Assembly: GCA_910587155.1 (NCBI GenBank)
Contig: CAJULA010000031.1
Coordinates: forward strand, 1-36,040
Origin: an uncultured Lachnospiraceae bacterium
GTDB taxonomy: Bacteria; Bacillota; Clostridia; Lachnospirales; Lachnospiraceae
Reading direction: 5' to 3'
Length of the DNA: 36,040 bases
Each line of letters opens with the position of its first letter. Positions within the stretch are counted from its first letter, which is position 1. Positions 8,357-15,756 of the stretch are shown piece after piece. Position numbers and translations under genes: made by a program. The notes under the pieces are model-generated. The model was not told the origin of the DNA, did not search any database, and was given only the letters and a program-made list of their open reading frames with translations.

Positions 8357-8499
8357 GCAGGATAAGGGCAATTCTTTACAATCCGGATGAATGTTTAAAA
8401 GAACTTATTTCCAAGATCGTACAGGCGGAGGGATTGTTTCTTTATGAAACCCCGCTCACCGAATCGGAAATTTATGAACCCGTAAAGAACGCATTGTAA
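8326..8499 (+). pseudogene. C-terminal scrap of an unidentified gene
   Basis: A frame open for 57 codons after a TGA at 8323-8325 has good coding appearance (NLGRIRAILYNPDECLKEL then ISKIVQAEGLFLYETPLTES and EIYEPVKNAL, stop at 8497-8499). It has no ATG or GTG start. It begins inside the toxin gene in another frame, so it is likely the 3' end of a lost gene, cut when the TA pair inserted. I do not recognise the family. Confidence 0.4.
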
Positions 8500-8541
8500 C
8501 CAGCGGTAACCATTGTCCTCAACTGTCTTCAAATTGCAGAC

Positions 8542-8582
8542 ACAAAAAAGAACGGAAACGCTGATAAATTCAACGTTTCCGC
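8542..8582 (-). terminator. Intrinsic terminator of tRNA-Gly(GCC)
   Basis: On the - strand GCGGAAACGT pairs with GCGTTTCCGTT (8551-8582 overall) and is followed by CTTTTTTGTG. It begins 13 bases after the tRNA 3' end. Confidence 0.8.
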
Positions 8583-8594
8583 TTCTTTCACAAG

Positions 8595-8666
8595 AGCACG
8601 AGACGGGATTCGAACCCGCGACCCTCGCCTTGGCAAGGCGATACTCCACCACTGAGCCACTCGTGC
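8595..8666 (-). tRNA. tRNA-Gly (anticodon GCC)
   Basis: The - strand folds into a complete 72-nt cloverleaf. Acceptor GCACGAG pairs with CTCGTGC, the D-arm is GGCTCAGTGGTGGAG, the anticodon stem-loop CGCCTTGCCAAGGCG carries GCC, and the T-arm is GCGGGTTCGAATCCCGT. The discriminator is T. CCA is not encoded. Confidence 0.96.
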
Positions 8667-8809
8667 ATATCAGGATGAAACATATCTTCCTGCTACGTGA
8701 ATTAGTCTATCATAGCAAGAGGAGAATGTCAACAGCCAGTTTAAAAATTTTTGGCAGCTGATTTTTATTATGCAATTTGGGAGGCGGGGAAGGATCCGCT
8801 ACGTTTCCT

Positions 8810-8838
8810 TTGACGGGTGTTTTTGGCTGTGATAAGAT
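8810..8838 (+). promoter_or_regulatory. Probable promoter of azlCD
   Basis: TTGACG (8810-8815), 17 bp, TAAGAT (8833-8838), 57 bp before the azlC start. Confidence 0.65.
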
Positions 8839-8895
8839 AATCATGGAGTGGAAGGATAAGAGAGTTCCTTCTTTTTATATTGAGGAAAATGAACA

Positions 8896-9618
8896 ATGGA
8901 TGAAAAGAGAGTGAACAGAAGCTGGTTTTTCAGGGGAATGAAAGACGGGATACCGATTGCGCTGGGGTATTTTGCGGTGGCGTTTGCCCTGGGGATCGCA
9001 GCAAAGAAGGCCGGTCTGAGTGCGGTACAGGCAGGCGTCATGTCGATTACCATGCTGGCATCAGCAGGGCAGTATGGGGCGATTACGGTTATCGCCGGGG
9101 GCGGTGGTTATCTGCAGATGGCAGTGACGACGTTGATTGTAAATCTGCGCTATCTGCTTATGTCCTGTGCGCTGTCCCAGAAAGTGGACCCGGGACTGGG
9201 CATGCGGCATCGCCTGCTGCTGTCCTATCCGGTCACGGATGAGATATTCGGCATTGCCATGGCGGTGGAAGGCAGGCTGAATCCCTTTTATAATTATGGC
9301 GCAGCTGCGGTGGCATCGCCCGGCTGGACACTGGGGGCTTTTCTGGGAGCCGCCGCAGGGGCGATTTTGCCGCGGCGGGTGGAAAATGCGCTGAGCGTGG
9401 CACTGTATGGTATGTTTCTGGCAATCATCATTCCGGCTGCCAAGAAGAATAAGGTGGTGGCACTCATTGTATCACTTTCGATGCTGTGCAGTTTTCTTTT
9501 TTCCAGGCTGCCTGTGCTTGGGCAGATTTCTTCCGGGATGCAGATTATTTTGTTGACGGTGCTGATCGCCGGGGCGGCGGCATTTTTCTTCCCGGTGAAA
9601 GAAGAGGAAAATGCATAG
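8896..9618 (+). CDS. azlC: AzlC family branched-chain amino acid exporter, large subunit
   Basis: This 240-residue integral membrane protein matches the AzlC family. It has the N-terminal GMKDGIPIALGYFAVAFALGIAAKKAGLS, the conserved SAGQYGAI and NLRYLLMSCALS, and hydrophobic helices to the end. With AzlD it should export branched-chain amino acids or analogues across the cytoplasmic membrane. GAGGAAAATG precedes the ATG. azlD follows 114 bp later on the same strand. A GTTTCC-type repeat lies in the gap between them, but no convincing terminator, so one operon is likely. Confidence 0.93.
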   Translation: MDEKRVNRSWFFRGMKDGIPIALGYFAVAFALGIAAKKAGLSAVQAGVMSITMLASAGQYGAITVIAGGGGYLQMAVTTLIVNLRYLLMSCALSQKVDPGLGMRHRLLLSYPVTDEIFGIAMAVEGRLNPFYNYGAAAVASPGWTLGAFLGAAAGAILPRRVENALSVALYGMFLAIIIPAAKKNKVVALIVSLSMLCSFLFSRLPVLGQISSGMQIILLTVLIAGAAAFFFPVKEEENA

Positions 9619-9674
9619 ACATATTGCAATAGATCTGCGGCTGTGAAAGCCGGTTTTGCAAATCGTTATATTAG

Positions 9675-9695
9675 GGAAACGCTGATTTAATCAGC
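9675..9695 (+). repeat. Short palindrome sharing a 12-mer with the tRNA-Gly terminator
   Basis: GCTGATTTAATCAGC (9681-9695) is an inverted repeat with one central base. The 12-mer GGAAACGCTGAT (9675-9686) also occurs at 8554-8565, inside the terminator of tRNA-Gly(GCC). The shared block suggests a dispersed small repeat family. Confidence 0.5.
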
Positions 9696-9732
9696 ACTTT
9701 CTCAGAGATGGAAAGACAGAGGAGAAATTTGT

Positions 9733-10041
9733 ATGAATCACAGTATTGCGCTCTATTTGCTGGTAGCGGCGGCAACGATCTATCTGATCCGGATGCTGCC
9801 TATGACATTGATCCGCAGGGATATCAGGAATCCTTTTATCCGCTCTTTTCTGTATTATGTGCCTTATGTGACATTGGCGGTCATGACGTTTCCGGCGATT
9901 CTGTCAGCTACGGGCAGCAGCGTTTCCGCCTGGGCGGGTTTTCTGACGGGATCAGTGCTTGCCTATATCGACGGAAATCTGTTCCGGGTAGCACTCTGTT
10001 CCTGCGTGGCGGTTTATCTGGCAGAGCTTTTGATTCACTGA
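9733..10041 (+). CDS. azlD: AzlD family amino acid exporter, small subunit
   Basis: This 102-residue protein has three to four hydrophobic helices and the AzlD pattern: AAATIYLIRMLPMTLIRRDIRNPFIRSFLYYVPYVTLAVMTFPAIL. It forms the transporter with AzlC. GAGGAG lies about seven bases upstream of the start. The length is typical for the family. An AraC-type regulator follows 90 bp later and may or may not control it. Confidence 0.92.
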   Translation: MNHSIALYLLVAAATIYLIRMLPMTLIRRDIRNPFIRSFLYYVPYVTLAVMTFPAILSATGSSVSAWAGFLTGSVLAYIDGNLFRVALCSCVAVYLAELLIH

Positions 10042-10131
10042 CGGAGCAGGGGCCATTTGGCGGGATGGCAGCCGGATCGGCGGCATTTGCAGTGATCGGC
10101 GTACCGACAGGAAAGGAAAACAGAGGAAAGC

Positions 10132-11031
10132 ATGGAGAAAGCGTATAAGCTGGAATTTGCAAATGAACAGGTACAGGGGCTTGTACTTAGCTGCTGTGGC
10201 TGCTCCAGGACGGAACCGCTCCATAGTTTTGGCCCGGCGCTGAAGCCGCACTTTCTGATCCACTATGTGATAAGCGGGAGGGGACGGTTTTCTGTGGGCG
10301 GTCAGGAGTATGGACTGGAAGCCGGAAGCGGTTTTCTGATCGAGCCGGGAGAACTTGTATTTTATGAGGCTGATGCCAAAGAGCCATGGACTTATGTCTG
10401 GGTGGGATTTGGCGGCAGTCAGGCGGGGGAGTATGTAAGAAAAATGGGGTTGTCCGGCACGCATCCGGTCTTTTACTCCAATCGTCAGGAAGAATTGTAT
10501 CACTGTGTGCGCAATATGATGGAACATAACACTTCCGGTGTGGCCAATGATCTGCGCAGAAACGGAGAGCTTGCCATTTTTCTCTCGCTGATCGCCTCGG
10601 AAGTGCCTGTAAAGGAAAGAAATGATGCGGATAAAGACAATTCCTATGTAACAAAGGCAGTCGGCTTTATCAGGGACAATTACTGTAACCCGATCCGGGT
10701 GACGGATGTGGCAGAATTTGTCTGTGTCAACCGCAGTTATCTGTATGTTTTGTTTGAACAGTCTCTGGGGATGTCGCCCCAGAATTTTATGACCGCCTGC
10801 CGGATTACCAGAGCGGCAGAATTGTTGCAGACGACGGATATTCCGATAGAAAGCATCGCTCTTTCCTGCGGGTATAATGATGCGCTTGTTTTTACAAAGG
10901 CTTTTAAAAAGACAAAAGGGATCTCGCCTTCCGGTTACCGGAAGGAATGCAAGAGGGGCGGCAGACACAATAAGGAACAGCTTGTACAGATTGAGGATTT
11001 TATCCGGGAGATCCGGGAGCGGCAGATATAA
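10132..11031 (+). CDS. AraC family transcriptional regulator
   Basis: This 299-residue protein has an N-terminal AraC-type cupin (about 15-140; HYVISGRGRFSVGGQEYGLEAGSGFLIEPGE) and a C-terminal double HTH domain (about 170-280; VTDVAEFVCVNRSYLYVLFEQSLGMSPQNF and SIALSCGYNDALVFTKAFKKTKGISPSGYRK). It resembles sugar-responsive activators. The ligand is unknown. A GGAAAG site precedes the start. The ADP-ribosylglycohydrolase begins 33 bp downstream, so the two probably share a transcript. Confidence 0.92.
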   Translation: MEKAYKLEFANEQVQGLVLSCCGCSRTEPLHSFGPALKPHFLIHYVISGRGRFSVGGQEYGLEAGSGFLIEPGELVFYEADAKEPWTYVWVGFGGSQAGEYVRKMGLSGTHPVFYSNRQEELYHCVRNMMEHNTSGVANDLRRNGELAIFLSLIASEVPVKERNDADKDNSYVTKAVGFIRDNYCNPIRVTDVAEFVCVNRSYLYVLFEQSLGMSPQNFMTACRITRAAELLQTTDIPIESIALSCGYNDALVFTKAFKKTKGISPSGYRKECKRGGRHNKEQLVQIEDFIREIRERQI

Positions 11032-11064
11032 GCGGGTATGGCAGAGAAGGAAAGGAAACGGACT

Positions 11065-12090
11065 ATGTTAGATAAGATACTGGGTGTGCTGTATGGTATG
11101 GCTGTCGGTGACGCCATGGGGATGCCGCCGGAGCTTTGGAGCAGAAAACGGATGCTTGATTATTATGGGGAGATCAGGGGATTTCTGGATGGGTGTCCGG
11201 AGAATGTCATATCGTATCAGTATAAAGCGGGCCAGTTCACGGATGATACCGGGCAGGCTCTTACCATACTGGATTCCCTGACGGAGACTGGTTTTATTCC
11301 GTCGCCGCAGAGTATTGCGGAACATATTCTGGCATGGGCGGAGAAGGAAGATGCCTTTGAAAAAAATATACTGGGACCCACGTCAAGAGTGGCGCTGCGT
11401 CTGTTCCGGGAGGGGAAGAGCGCAAAGGAAATTTCCGATCAGGCGCTTACCAACGGTGCGGCAATGCGGATTGCGCCCATCGGGGCATTGTTCGAGCCGT
11501 CGCAAAGAGAGGAGCTGTGCCGTTATGTGGCGGCTGTCTCTCAGGTCACACATACCAGTGATGTGACGATTGCGGGAGCGTCCATGATTGCCATGGCGGT
11601 TGCCTCCGCTGTCATGTATGGTGACAGGGAGCGGATGATGGAAGATGCCCTGTCGGTGGAAGCATATGCCATGACGCTGGGAGCCTCCACGGTAAGTCCG
11701 TCTCTCGGCGCCCGGACGAGGCTGGGGATGTGTCTGGCGGAAAGATATGCCGGGGATGAGCGGGCCTTTCTGGAGCACGTATATGATCTGATCGGCGCCG
11801 GTGTCAATACGGCGGAATCCGTTCCCGCGGCGCTGGCACTTGCTTATTATGCCTTTGACGTGAAAAAGTGTGCTCTTCTTTGCGCGAACCTGGGCGGTGA
11901 TACGGATACCATCGGTGCCATGGCGACTGCCATCTGTGGTGGTGCGTTTGGAGTGAAAGGGATTCCGGCAGAATACAGGAAAATGATAATACGGGCAAAC
12001 AAGGTGGATATGCTGCCGTATGCGCGGGCAATCCTGGAAAAAAGAGGGGAGAATTTATCTGTTTCCTGCCCGGACTTTGAGGAAAAATGA
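11065..12090 (+). CDS. ADP-ribosylglycohydrolase family protein
   Basis: From the ATG at 11065 this is a 341-residue member of the DraG/ARH family, which removes ADP-ribose from proteins or other ADP-ribosylated molecules using a dinuclear metal centre. Seen motifs: YGMAVGDAMGMPPE near the N-terminus, FTDDTGQALT (metal-binding TDDT), and the C-terminal GGDTDTIGAMA. The first in-frame ATG at 11038 lacks a ribosome binding site, while GGAAAGG sits well placed before 11065. The actual substrate is unknown; no ADP-ribosyltransferase gene is seen in the window. Confidence 0.9.
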   Translation: MLDKILGVLYGMAVGDAMGMPPELWSRKRMLDYYGEIRGFLDGCPENVISYQYKAGQFTDDTGQALTILDSLTETGFIPSPQSIAEHILAWAEKEDAFEKNILGPTSRVALRLFREGKSAKEISDQALTNGAAMRIAPIGALFEPSQREELCRYVAAVSQVTHTSDVTIAGASMIAMAVASAVMYGDRERMMEDALSVEAYAMTLGASTVSPSLGARTRLGMCLAERYAGDERAFLEHVYDLIGAGVNTAESVPAALALAYYAFDVKKCALLCANLGGDTDTIGAMATAICGGAFGVKGIPAEYRKMIIRANKVDMLPYARAILEKRGENLSVSCPDFEEK

Positions 12091-12110
12091 AAAAACGCTC
12101 TGTGCTTTAT

Positions 12111-12130
12111 CCACGTATGTGTTGACGTGG
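12111..12130 (+). repeat. Small hairpin after the ADP-ribosylglycohydrolase
   Basis: CCACGT (12111-12116) and ACGTGG (12125-12130) can form a 6-bp stem 20 bp after the stop codon. There is no T tract, so terminator function is doubtful. Confidence 0.35.
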
Positions 12131-12148
12131 GCTGCTGTAAAACAGTAG

Positions 12149-12177
12149 TTGTAATTACAATGTAACTGTTGTATAAT
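12149..12177 (+). promoter_or_regulatory. Promoter of the ABC-F leader, with an operator-like palindrome
   Basis: TTGTAA (12149-12154), 17 bp and a perfect TATAAT (12172-12177) form the promoter. The 12-bp perfect palindrome TTGTAATTACAA (12149-12160) covers the -35 element, a common place for a repressor site. Transcription would begin near 12184, about 475 nt before the ABC-F start. Confidence 0.7.
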
Positions 12178-12269
12178 AGGTACGATCTTTTTGAAGCGGG
12201 ATTGTTTTGCTTCGAAGGGAAATAAGGGCGAGAGGTGAGAGGATGGAGAGATAATTTACTTTTGAAAAC

Positions 12270-12353
12270 ATGAAGTTGTTGTTTTGCAGTTGTGAGTATG
12301 CTGCATTGTCATGTTGCCAGAAGTGGATTATGTCTTGTCAGGCCTCTCTTTGA
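12270..12353 (+). CDS. Candidate 27-codon leader peptide upstream of ABC-F
   Basis: ATG at 12270 opens a 27-codon frame (MKLLFCSCEYAALSCCQKWI plus seven more, stop TGA 12351-12353), rich in Cys, inside the transcribed leader. The ribosome binding site is weak. An even shorter frame, ATG GAG AGA TAA (12243-12254), is preceded by GAGAGG and could be the true upstream frame. Either could sense stalled ribosomes; this is inferred from position. Confidence 0.3.
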   Translation: MKLLFCSCEYAALSCCQKWIMSCQASL

Positions 12354-12445
12354 AACGATATTATGCGGAAAGCCCTCTGGCGGCGGATCGCGTCGGGATA
12401 CTGCGTCAGGCAGTCTGTGTGCGGCGCAGCATGTGGAATCCGGCG

Positions 12446-12463
12446 GATCTGCCCGGGCAGATC
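12446..12463 (+). repeat. 18-bp perfect palindrome in the ABC-F leader
   Basis: GATCTGCCCGGGCAGATC is its own complement. In RNA it would form a stable hairpin with a tight four-base loop upstream of the leader terminator and may compete with it. Confidence 0.6.
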
Positions 12464-12499
12464 GGTATTTGCGGAAAAGAGAGTATGGATTGCGGGACA

Positions 12500-12530
12500 G
12501 GATCATTTGGCGACAAATGGTTCTTTTTTT
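12500..12530 (+). terminator. Intrinsic terminator inside the ABC-F leader (attenuator)
   Basis: GGATCATTTG (12500-12509) pairs with CAAATGGTTC (12514-12523) over ten base pairs with two G-T pairs and a GCGA loop, followed directly by seven T. It lies after the leader promoter and 128 bp before the ABC-F start with no gene ending before it, so it should cut the transcript short unless prevented. Confidence 0.85.
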
Positions 12531-12537
12531 ATGCGCA

Positions 12538-12610
12538 GGCCCGCATAAGGAAATTTGCTGCCAAGGCAGCATGCGGGCCGCGCGGCGGGCAGGGAGAAAA
12601 TCTCCCCTGC
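12538..12610 (+). promoter_or_regulatory. Paired leader hairpins before the ABC-F start
   Basis: GGCCCGCA (12538-12545) pairs with TGCGGGCC (12572-12579), enclosing TGCTGCC / GGCAGCA (12556-12571). A second hairpin pairs GCAGGGAGA (12589-12597) with TCTCCCCTGC (12601-12610). Both are GC-rich and lack T tracts, so they are likely structural parts of the leader. Confidence 0.55.
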
Positions 12611-12657
12611 TCGATTGCTCACGGATATTACCAAAAGGAACCGGAAAAGGAGGTTTT

Positions 12658-14223
12658 ATGTCGCAGATACGAGTGGATGATCTGACATTTTATTATGAGG
12701 GAAGTGCGGACAGTATATTTGAACATGCTTCTTTTTCCATTGATACCAGATGGAAACTGGGGTTTATCGGGCGAAATGGAAAAGGGAAGACCACGTTTCT
12801 GAAATTGCTGTTGGGAGAATATGAGTACAGGGGAAAGATTTGTGCGGATGTAGCGTTTGACTATTTCCCCTATCAACTGTCTGGCGCGTGGGAAGAGTCG
12901 TGTGCCGCCGCTTTGCTTACTGTATGGAAGGCCGATTGTGAAAAATGGCGGGTTGTGCGTGAATTGGAGCTGATGGGGACGGGCGGGGAGGTGCTGCAGC
13001 GTCCGTACGGGACGCTAAGTCATGGAGAGAGGACAAAGGTCATGCTGGCTGTTTTGTTTTCCGGGGAACATGATTTTTTGCTGATCGACGAGCCGACCAA
13101 TCATCTCGATCAGGCTTCCCGGGAAAGTGTAAAAGCTTATCTGGCGAAGAAGAATGGCTTTCTTCTTGTGTCACATGACAGAGACTTGCTGGATGCCTGT
13201 ACTGACCATGTGCTTGTACTGAATCGGCAGTCGATCGAGGTGCAGGCCGGCAATTTTTCGAGCTGGGAAGAAAACAGGCGTCGGCAGGATACCTTTGCCC
13301 GGATGGAGAATGAAAAGCATCAGAAGGAAATCAGTCATTTAAAGAGGGCGTCCGGACGGACAAGGCAGTGGGCAAATGCCAATGAACGGACGAAAATCGG
13401 ATATGATCCTGTCAGGGAACATGACCGGCCTACAAGAGCCTATATCGGCGCCAAAACAAAGAAAATGGAAAAACGCAGAAAACAGATGGAAGTGCGTCTG
13501 GAGCGGGAGCTGGAGGAAAAGGAAGGGCTTTTGAAAGACGTCGAGACAGCGGTTTCTCTGAAAATGTTTCCGCTGGAACATCATAAAGAGGTGCTTTTTT
13601 CCGTGAAGGGGTATGGCCTTGGATATGAGGGGAAGGGCCAGGTTTTTGACAATCTCAACTTTTCCCTGCGGAGAGGAAGCCGCATCTTTTTAAACGGAAA
13701 AAACGGCTGCGGAAAATCCAGTCTCATCAGGGCATTGCTGGGCCGTATTCATGAGCGGGACGGCAATGGTGTGACAGAAGATGCAAGGATAAGCCATGTC
13801 AGTGCCGACGGAAAAAATGCTTTGTGGGAAAGCGGGACTTTGGAGGCTGCGTCCGGCATAACGGTTTCCTATGTGAATCAGGATACGGCATTTCTGGAAG
13901 GGAGTATATCGGAATTTTGCCGGGAACGGAAACTGGACGAAAGTCTGTTCTGCTCACTTTTGCGTCAGCTTGGACTGGAACGGAGACAGCTTTCCGGATG
14001 TCTGGAGGAATTTTCGCAGGGACAGAAAAAGAAAGTCCTGATCGCCGCCAGTGTGATGACACCTGCGCACCTGTATATCTGGGATGAGCCGCTCAATTAT
14101 ATGGATGTTTTTTCCCGGATACAGCTGGAAGAGCTGATTTTGTCCGCAGCGCCGACGATGCTGATTGTGGAACATGATGTCCGTTTCCGGGAGAAGATTG
14201 CGACGCAGGTGATTGAAATGTGA
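12658..14223 (+). CDS. Lsa-like ABC-F ribosomal protection protein
   Basis: This 521-residue protein has two ABC ATPase domains and no membrane segments, the ABC-F layout. Domain 1: Walker A GRNGKGKT (38-45), signature LSHGE (120-124; usual LSGGE), Walker B LLIDEPTNHLD (141-151). A charged linker (about 205-300) would be the antibiotic-resistance domain reaching the peptidyl transferase centre. Domain 2: Walker A GKNGCGKS (347-354), signature FSQGQ, Walker B IWDEPLNYMD. The overall pattern matches Lsa-type proteins that displace lincosamides, streptogramin A and pleuromutilins. I chose 12658 because AAGGAGG is well placed; an upstream in-frame ATG would start inside the structured leader. The actual drug spectrum is not predictable from this reading. 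Confidence 0.9.
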   Translation: MSQIRVDDLTFYYEGSADSIFEHASFSIDTRWKLGFIGRNGKGKTTFLKLLLGEYEYRGKICADVAFDYFPYQLSGAWEESCAAALLTVWKADCEKWRVVRELELMGTGGEVLQRPYGTLSHGERTKVMLAVLFSGEHDFLLIDEPTNHLDQASRESVKAYLAKKNGFLLVSHDRDLLDACTDHVLVLNRQSIEVQAGNFSSWEENRRRQDTFARMENEKHQKEISHLKRASGRTRQWANANERTKIGYDPVREHDRPTRAYIGAKTKKMEKRRKQMEVRLERELEEKEGLLKDVETAVSLKMFPLEHHKEVLFSVKGYGLGYEGKGQVFDNLNFSLRRGSRIFLNGKNGCGKSSLIRALLGRIHERDGNGVTEDARISHVSADGKNALWESGTLEAASGITVSYVNQDTAFLEGSISEFCRERKLDESLFCSLLRQLGLERRQLSGCLEEFSQGQKKKVLIAASVMTPAHLYIWDEPLNYMDVFSRIQLEELILSAAPTMLIVEHDVRFREKIATQVIEM

Positions 14224-14444
14224 AAGCGTTTTCGCGCCGGCCCCGGCGTCACGGGGCAAGGGCATGGCACGGGTGTGAAAGGGACAATGGATAACATTTT
14301 AACAGCTTTTCATAACAAAGAAAGTATACGGTGTCATCAAAAATATGTTATTATGTACACGAAAGCAGGGCAGTGGAAATTTCCTGCACGGCAGGAGAAA
14401 AAGTAACATAAACATGGATGCGGAAAAAAGAAGGAGATGGGGTT

Positions 14445-15608
14445 ATGAAAGAAAAACTGTTGGAAAAATTTAAGGAGCTGTATGGAAGCAGGGAAGGGGT
14501 ATCCGTATATTTCGCACCGGGGCGGGTGAATATGATCGGGGAGCATACAGACTATAATGGCGGACATGTGTTTCCCTGTGCGCTCACCATCGGCACGTAT
14601 ATGGCAGTCAGGAAGAGAGACGATCACAAGCTGCGTTTTTATTCCATGAATTTTGAACAGCTGGGCGTATTGGAGTCTTCCATCGACGGGATCAGCCCCG
14701 AAGAAGCGGCGGAGTGGACCAATTATCCCAAGGGTGTGATGTGGGCTTTCGCCGGCAGAGGTTTTGTCATGGACTGTGGACTGGATATGGTACTGTATGG
14801 CAACATTCCGGCAGGTTCAGGACTTTCTTCCTCGGCCTCTCTGGAGGTGGCAACCGGATATATGCTCAAAGAGCAGTATGGTTTTGATGTGAGCAACATT
14901 GATATTGCCCTGATCGGTCAGTATTCCGAAAACAATTTTAACGGCATGAACTGCGGTATTATGGATCAGTTCGCCTCCGCCATGGGAAAGAAGGATCATG
15001 CGATCTTTCTCAACACGGCGGATCTGTCTTATGAATATGCGCCTCTGGTGCTGGAAGGCGCCAAAATATTGATTACAAACAGCAATGTGAAGCATAAACT
15101 TGTGGATTCCAAATATAACGAACGGCGCAGCGAATGTGAGACGGCGCTGAAGGAGCTGCAGGAAGTCATCGGTATTCATACGCTGGGTGATCTGACAGTG
15201 GAGCAGTTTGAGACCTACAAGACGGCTGTCAAAGATGAGGTCAGAAGGAAACGGGCGAAACACGCCGTTTATGAAAATCAGCGGACCATCCGTGCGGTAG
15301 AAGCATTGAAACACAACGATATTGCCCTCTTTGGCAGGTTGATGAATGAATCCCATGTATCCCTGCGGGATGATTATGAAGTATCCTGCGAGGAGATTGA
15401 CGTACTTGCCGAGGAGGCATGGAAGATAGAAGGGGTCATTGGCTCCCGTATCACCGGAGGCGGCTTTGGCGGATGCACGGTGAGCATCGTAAAAGAAGAA
15501 GCGGTGGATACCTTCATTGCCCGGGTCGGCGCTGCCTATGAGCAGAGAGTCGGAAAGGAAGCTGATTTTTACATCGTGGATATCGGAGACGGCCCGTCCG
15601 CCCTGTAA
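14445..15608 (+). CDS. galK: Galactokinase
   Basis: This 387-residue GHMP kinase phosphorylates galactose to galactose-1-phosphate in the Leloir pathway. Motifs: galactokinase signature GRVNMIGEHTDYNGG near residues 24-38, the ATP-binding IPAGSGLSSSASLE, and the C-terminal GSRITGGGFGGCTVS. AAGGAG lies just upstream of the ATG at 14445; the in-frame ATG at 14418 lacks one. galT follows 148 bp later. No mutarotase or GalE is present in the window. Confidence 0.96.
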   Translation: MKEKLLEKFKELYGSREGVSVYFAPGRVNMIGEHTDYNGGHVFPCALTIGTYMAVRKRDDHKLRFYSMNFEQLGVLESSIDGISPEEAAEWTNYPKGVMWAFAGRGFVMDCGLDMVLYGNIPAGSGLSSSASLEVATGYMLKEQYGFDVSNIDIALIGQYSENNFNGMNCGIMDQFASAMGKKDHAIFLNTADLSYEYAPLVLEGAKILITNSNVKHKLVDSKYNERRSECETALKELQEVIGIHTLGDLTVEQFETYKTAVKDEVRRKRAKHAVYENQRTIRAVEALKHNDIALFGRLMNESHVSLRDDYEVSCEEIDVLAEEAWKIEGVIGSRITGGGFGGCTVSIVKEEAVDTFIARVGAAYEQRVGKEADFYIVDIGDGPSAL

Positions 15609-15619
15609 GACAGCGATTG

Positions 15620-15739
15620 GGACATATGCGGAACTGAAAACAGCATATGTCCGAACAGTGCCGGAAAAAATACAGTCCATGTGTCAGGGACGGTATTTTT
15701 TCCAGGGGAAAGGTGCTGGAAGGACATATGCGGAACTGA
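15620..15739 (+). repeat. Structured repeat cluster in the galK-galT spacer
   Basis: GGACATATGC (15620-15629) and its complement GCATATGTCC (15643-15652) form a 10-bp hairpin. GGAAAAAATAC (15663-15673) and GTATTTTTTCC (15693-15703) form an 11-bp hairpin. The 18-mer GGACATATGCGGAACTGA at 15620-15637 recurs exactly at 15722-15739. Together they fill most of the 148-bp gap. Position within an operon suggests mRNA processing, partial termination or a small repeat element. Confidence 0.85.
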
Positions 15740-15756
15740 TAATAGGAGCATAAAAA

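Noticed and set aside
9952..10968. 338-residue frame on the - strand
   Set aside because: Antisense to azlD and the AraC regulator, which have clear domains; no motif of its own.
12292..12657. N-terminal extension of the ABC-F protein
   Set aside because: It would translate the terminator and hairpins of the leader; the start at 12658 has AAGGAGG and matches the family N-terminus.
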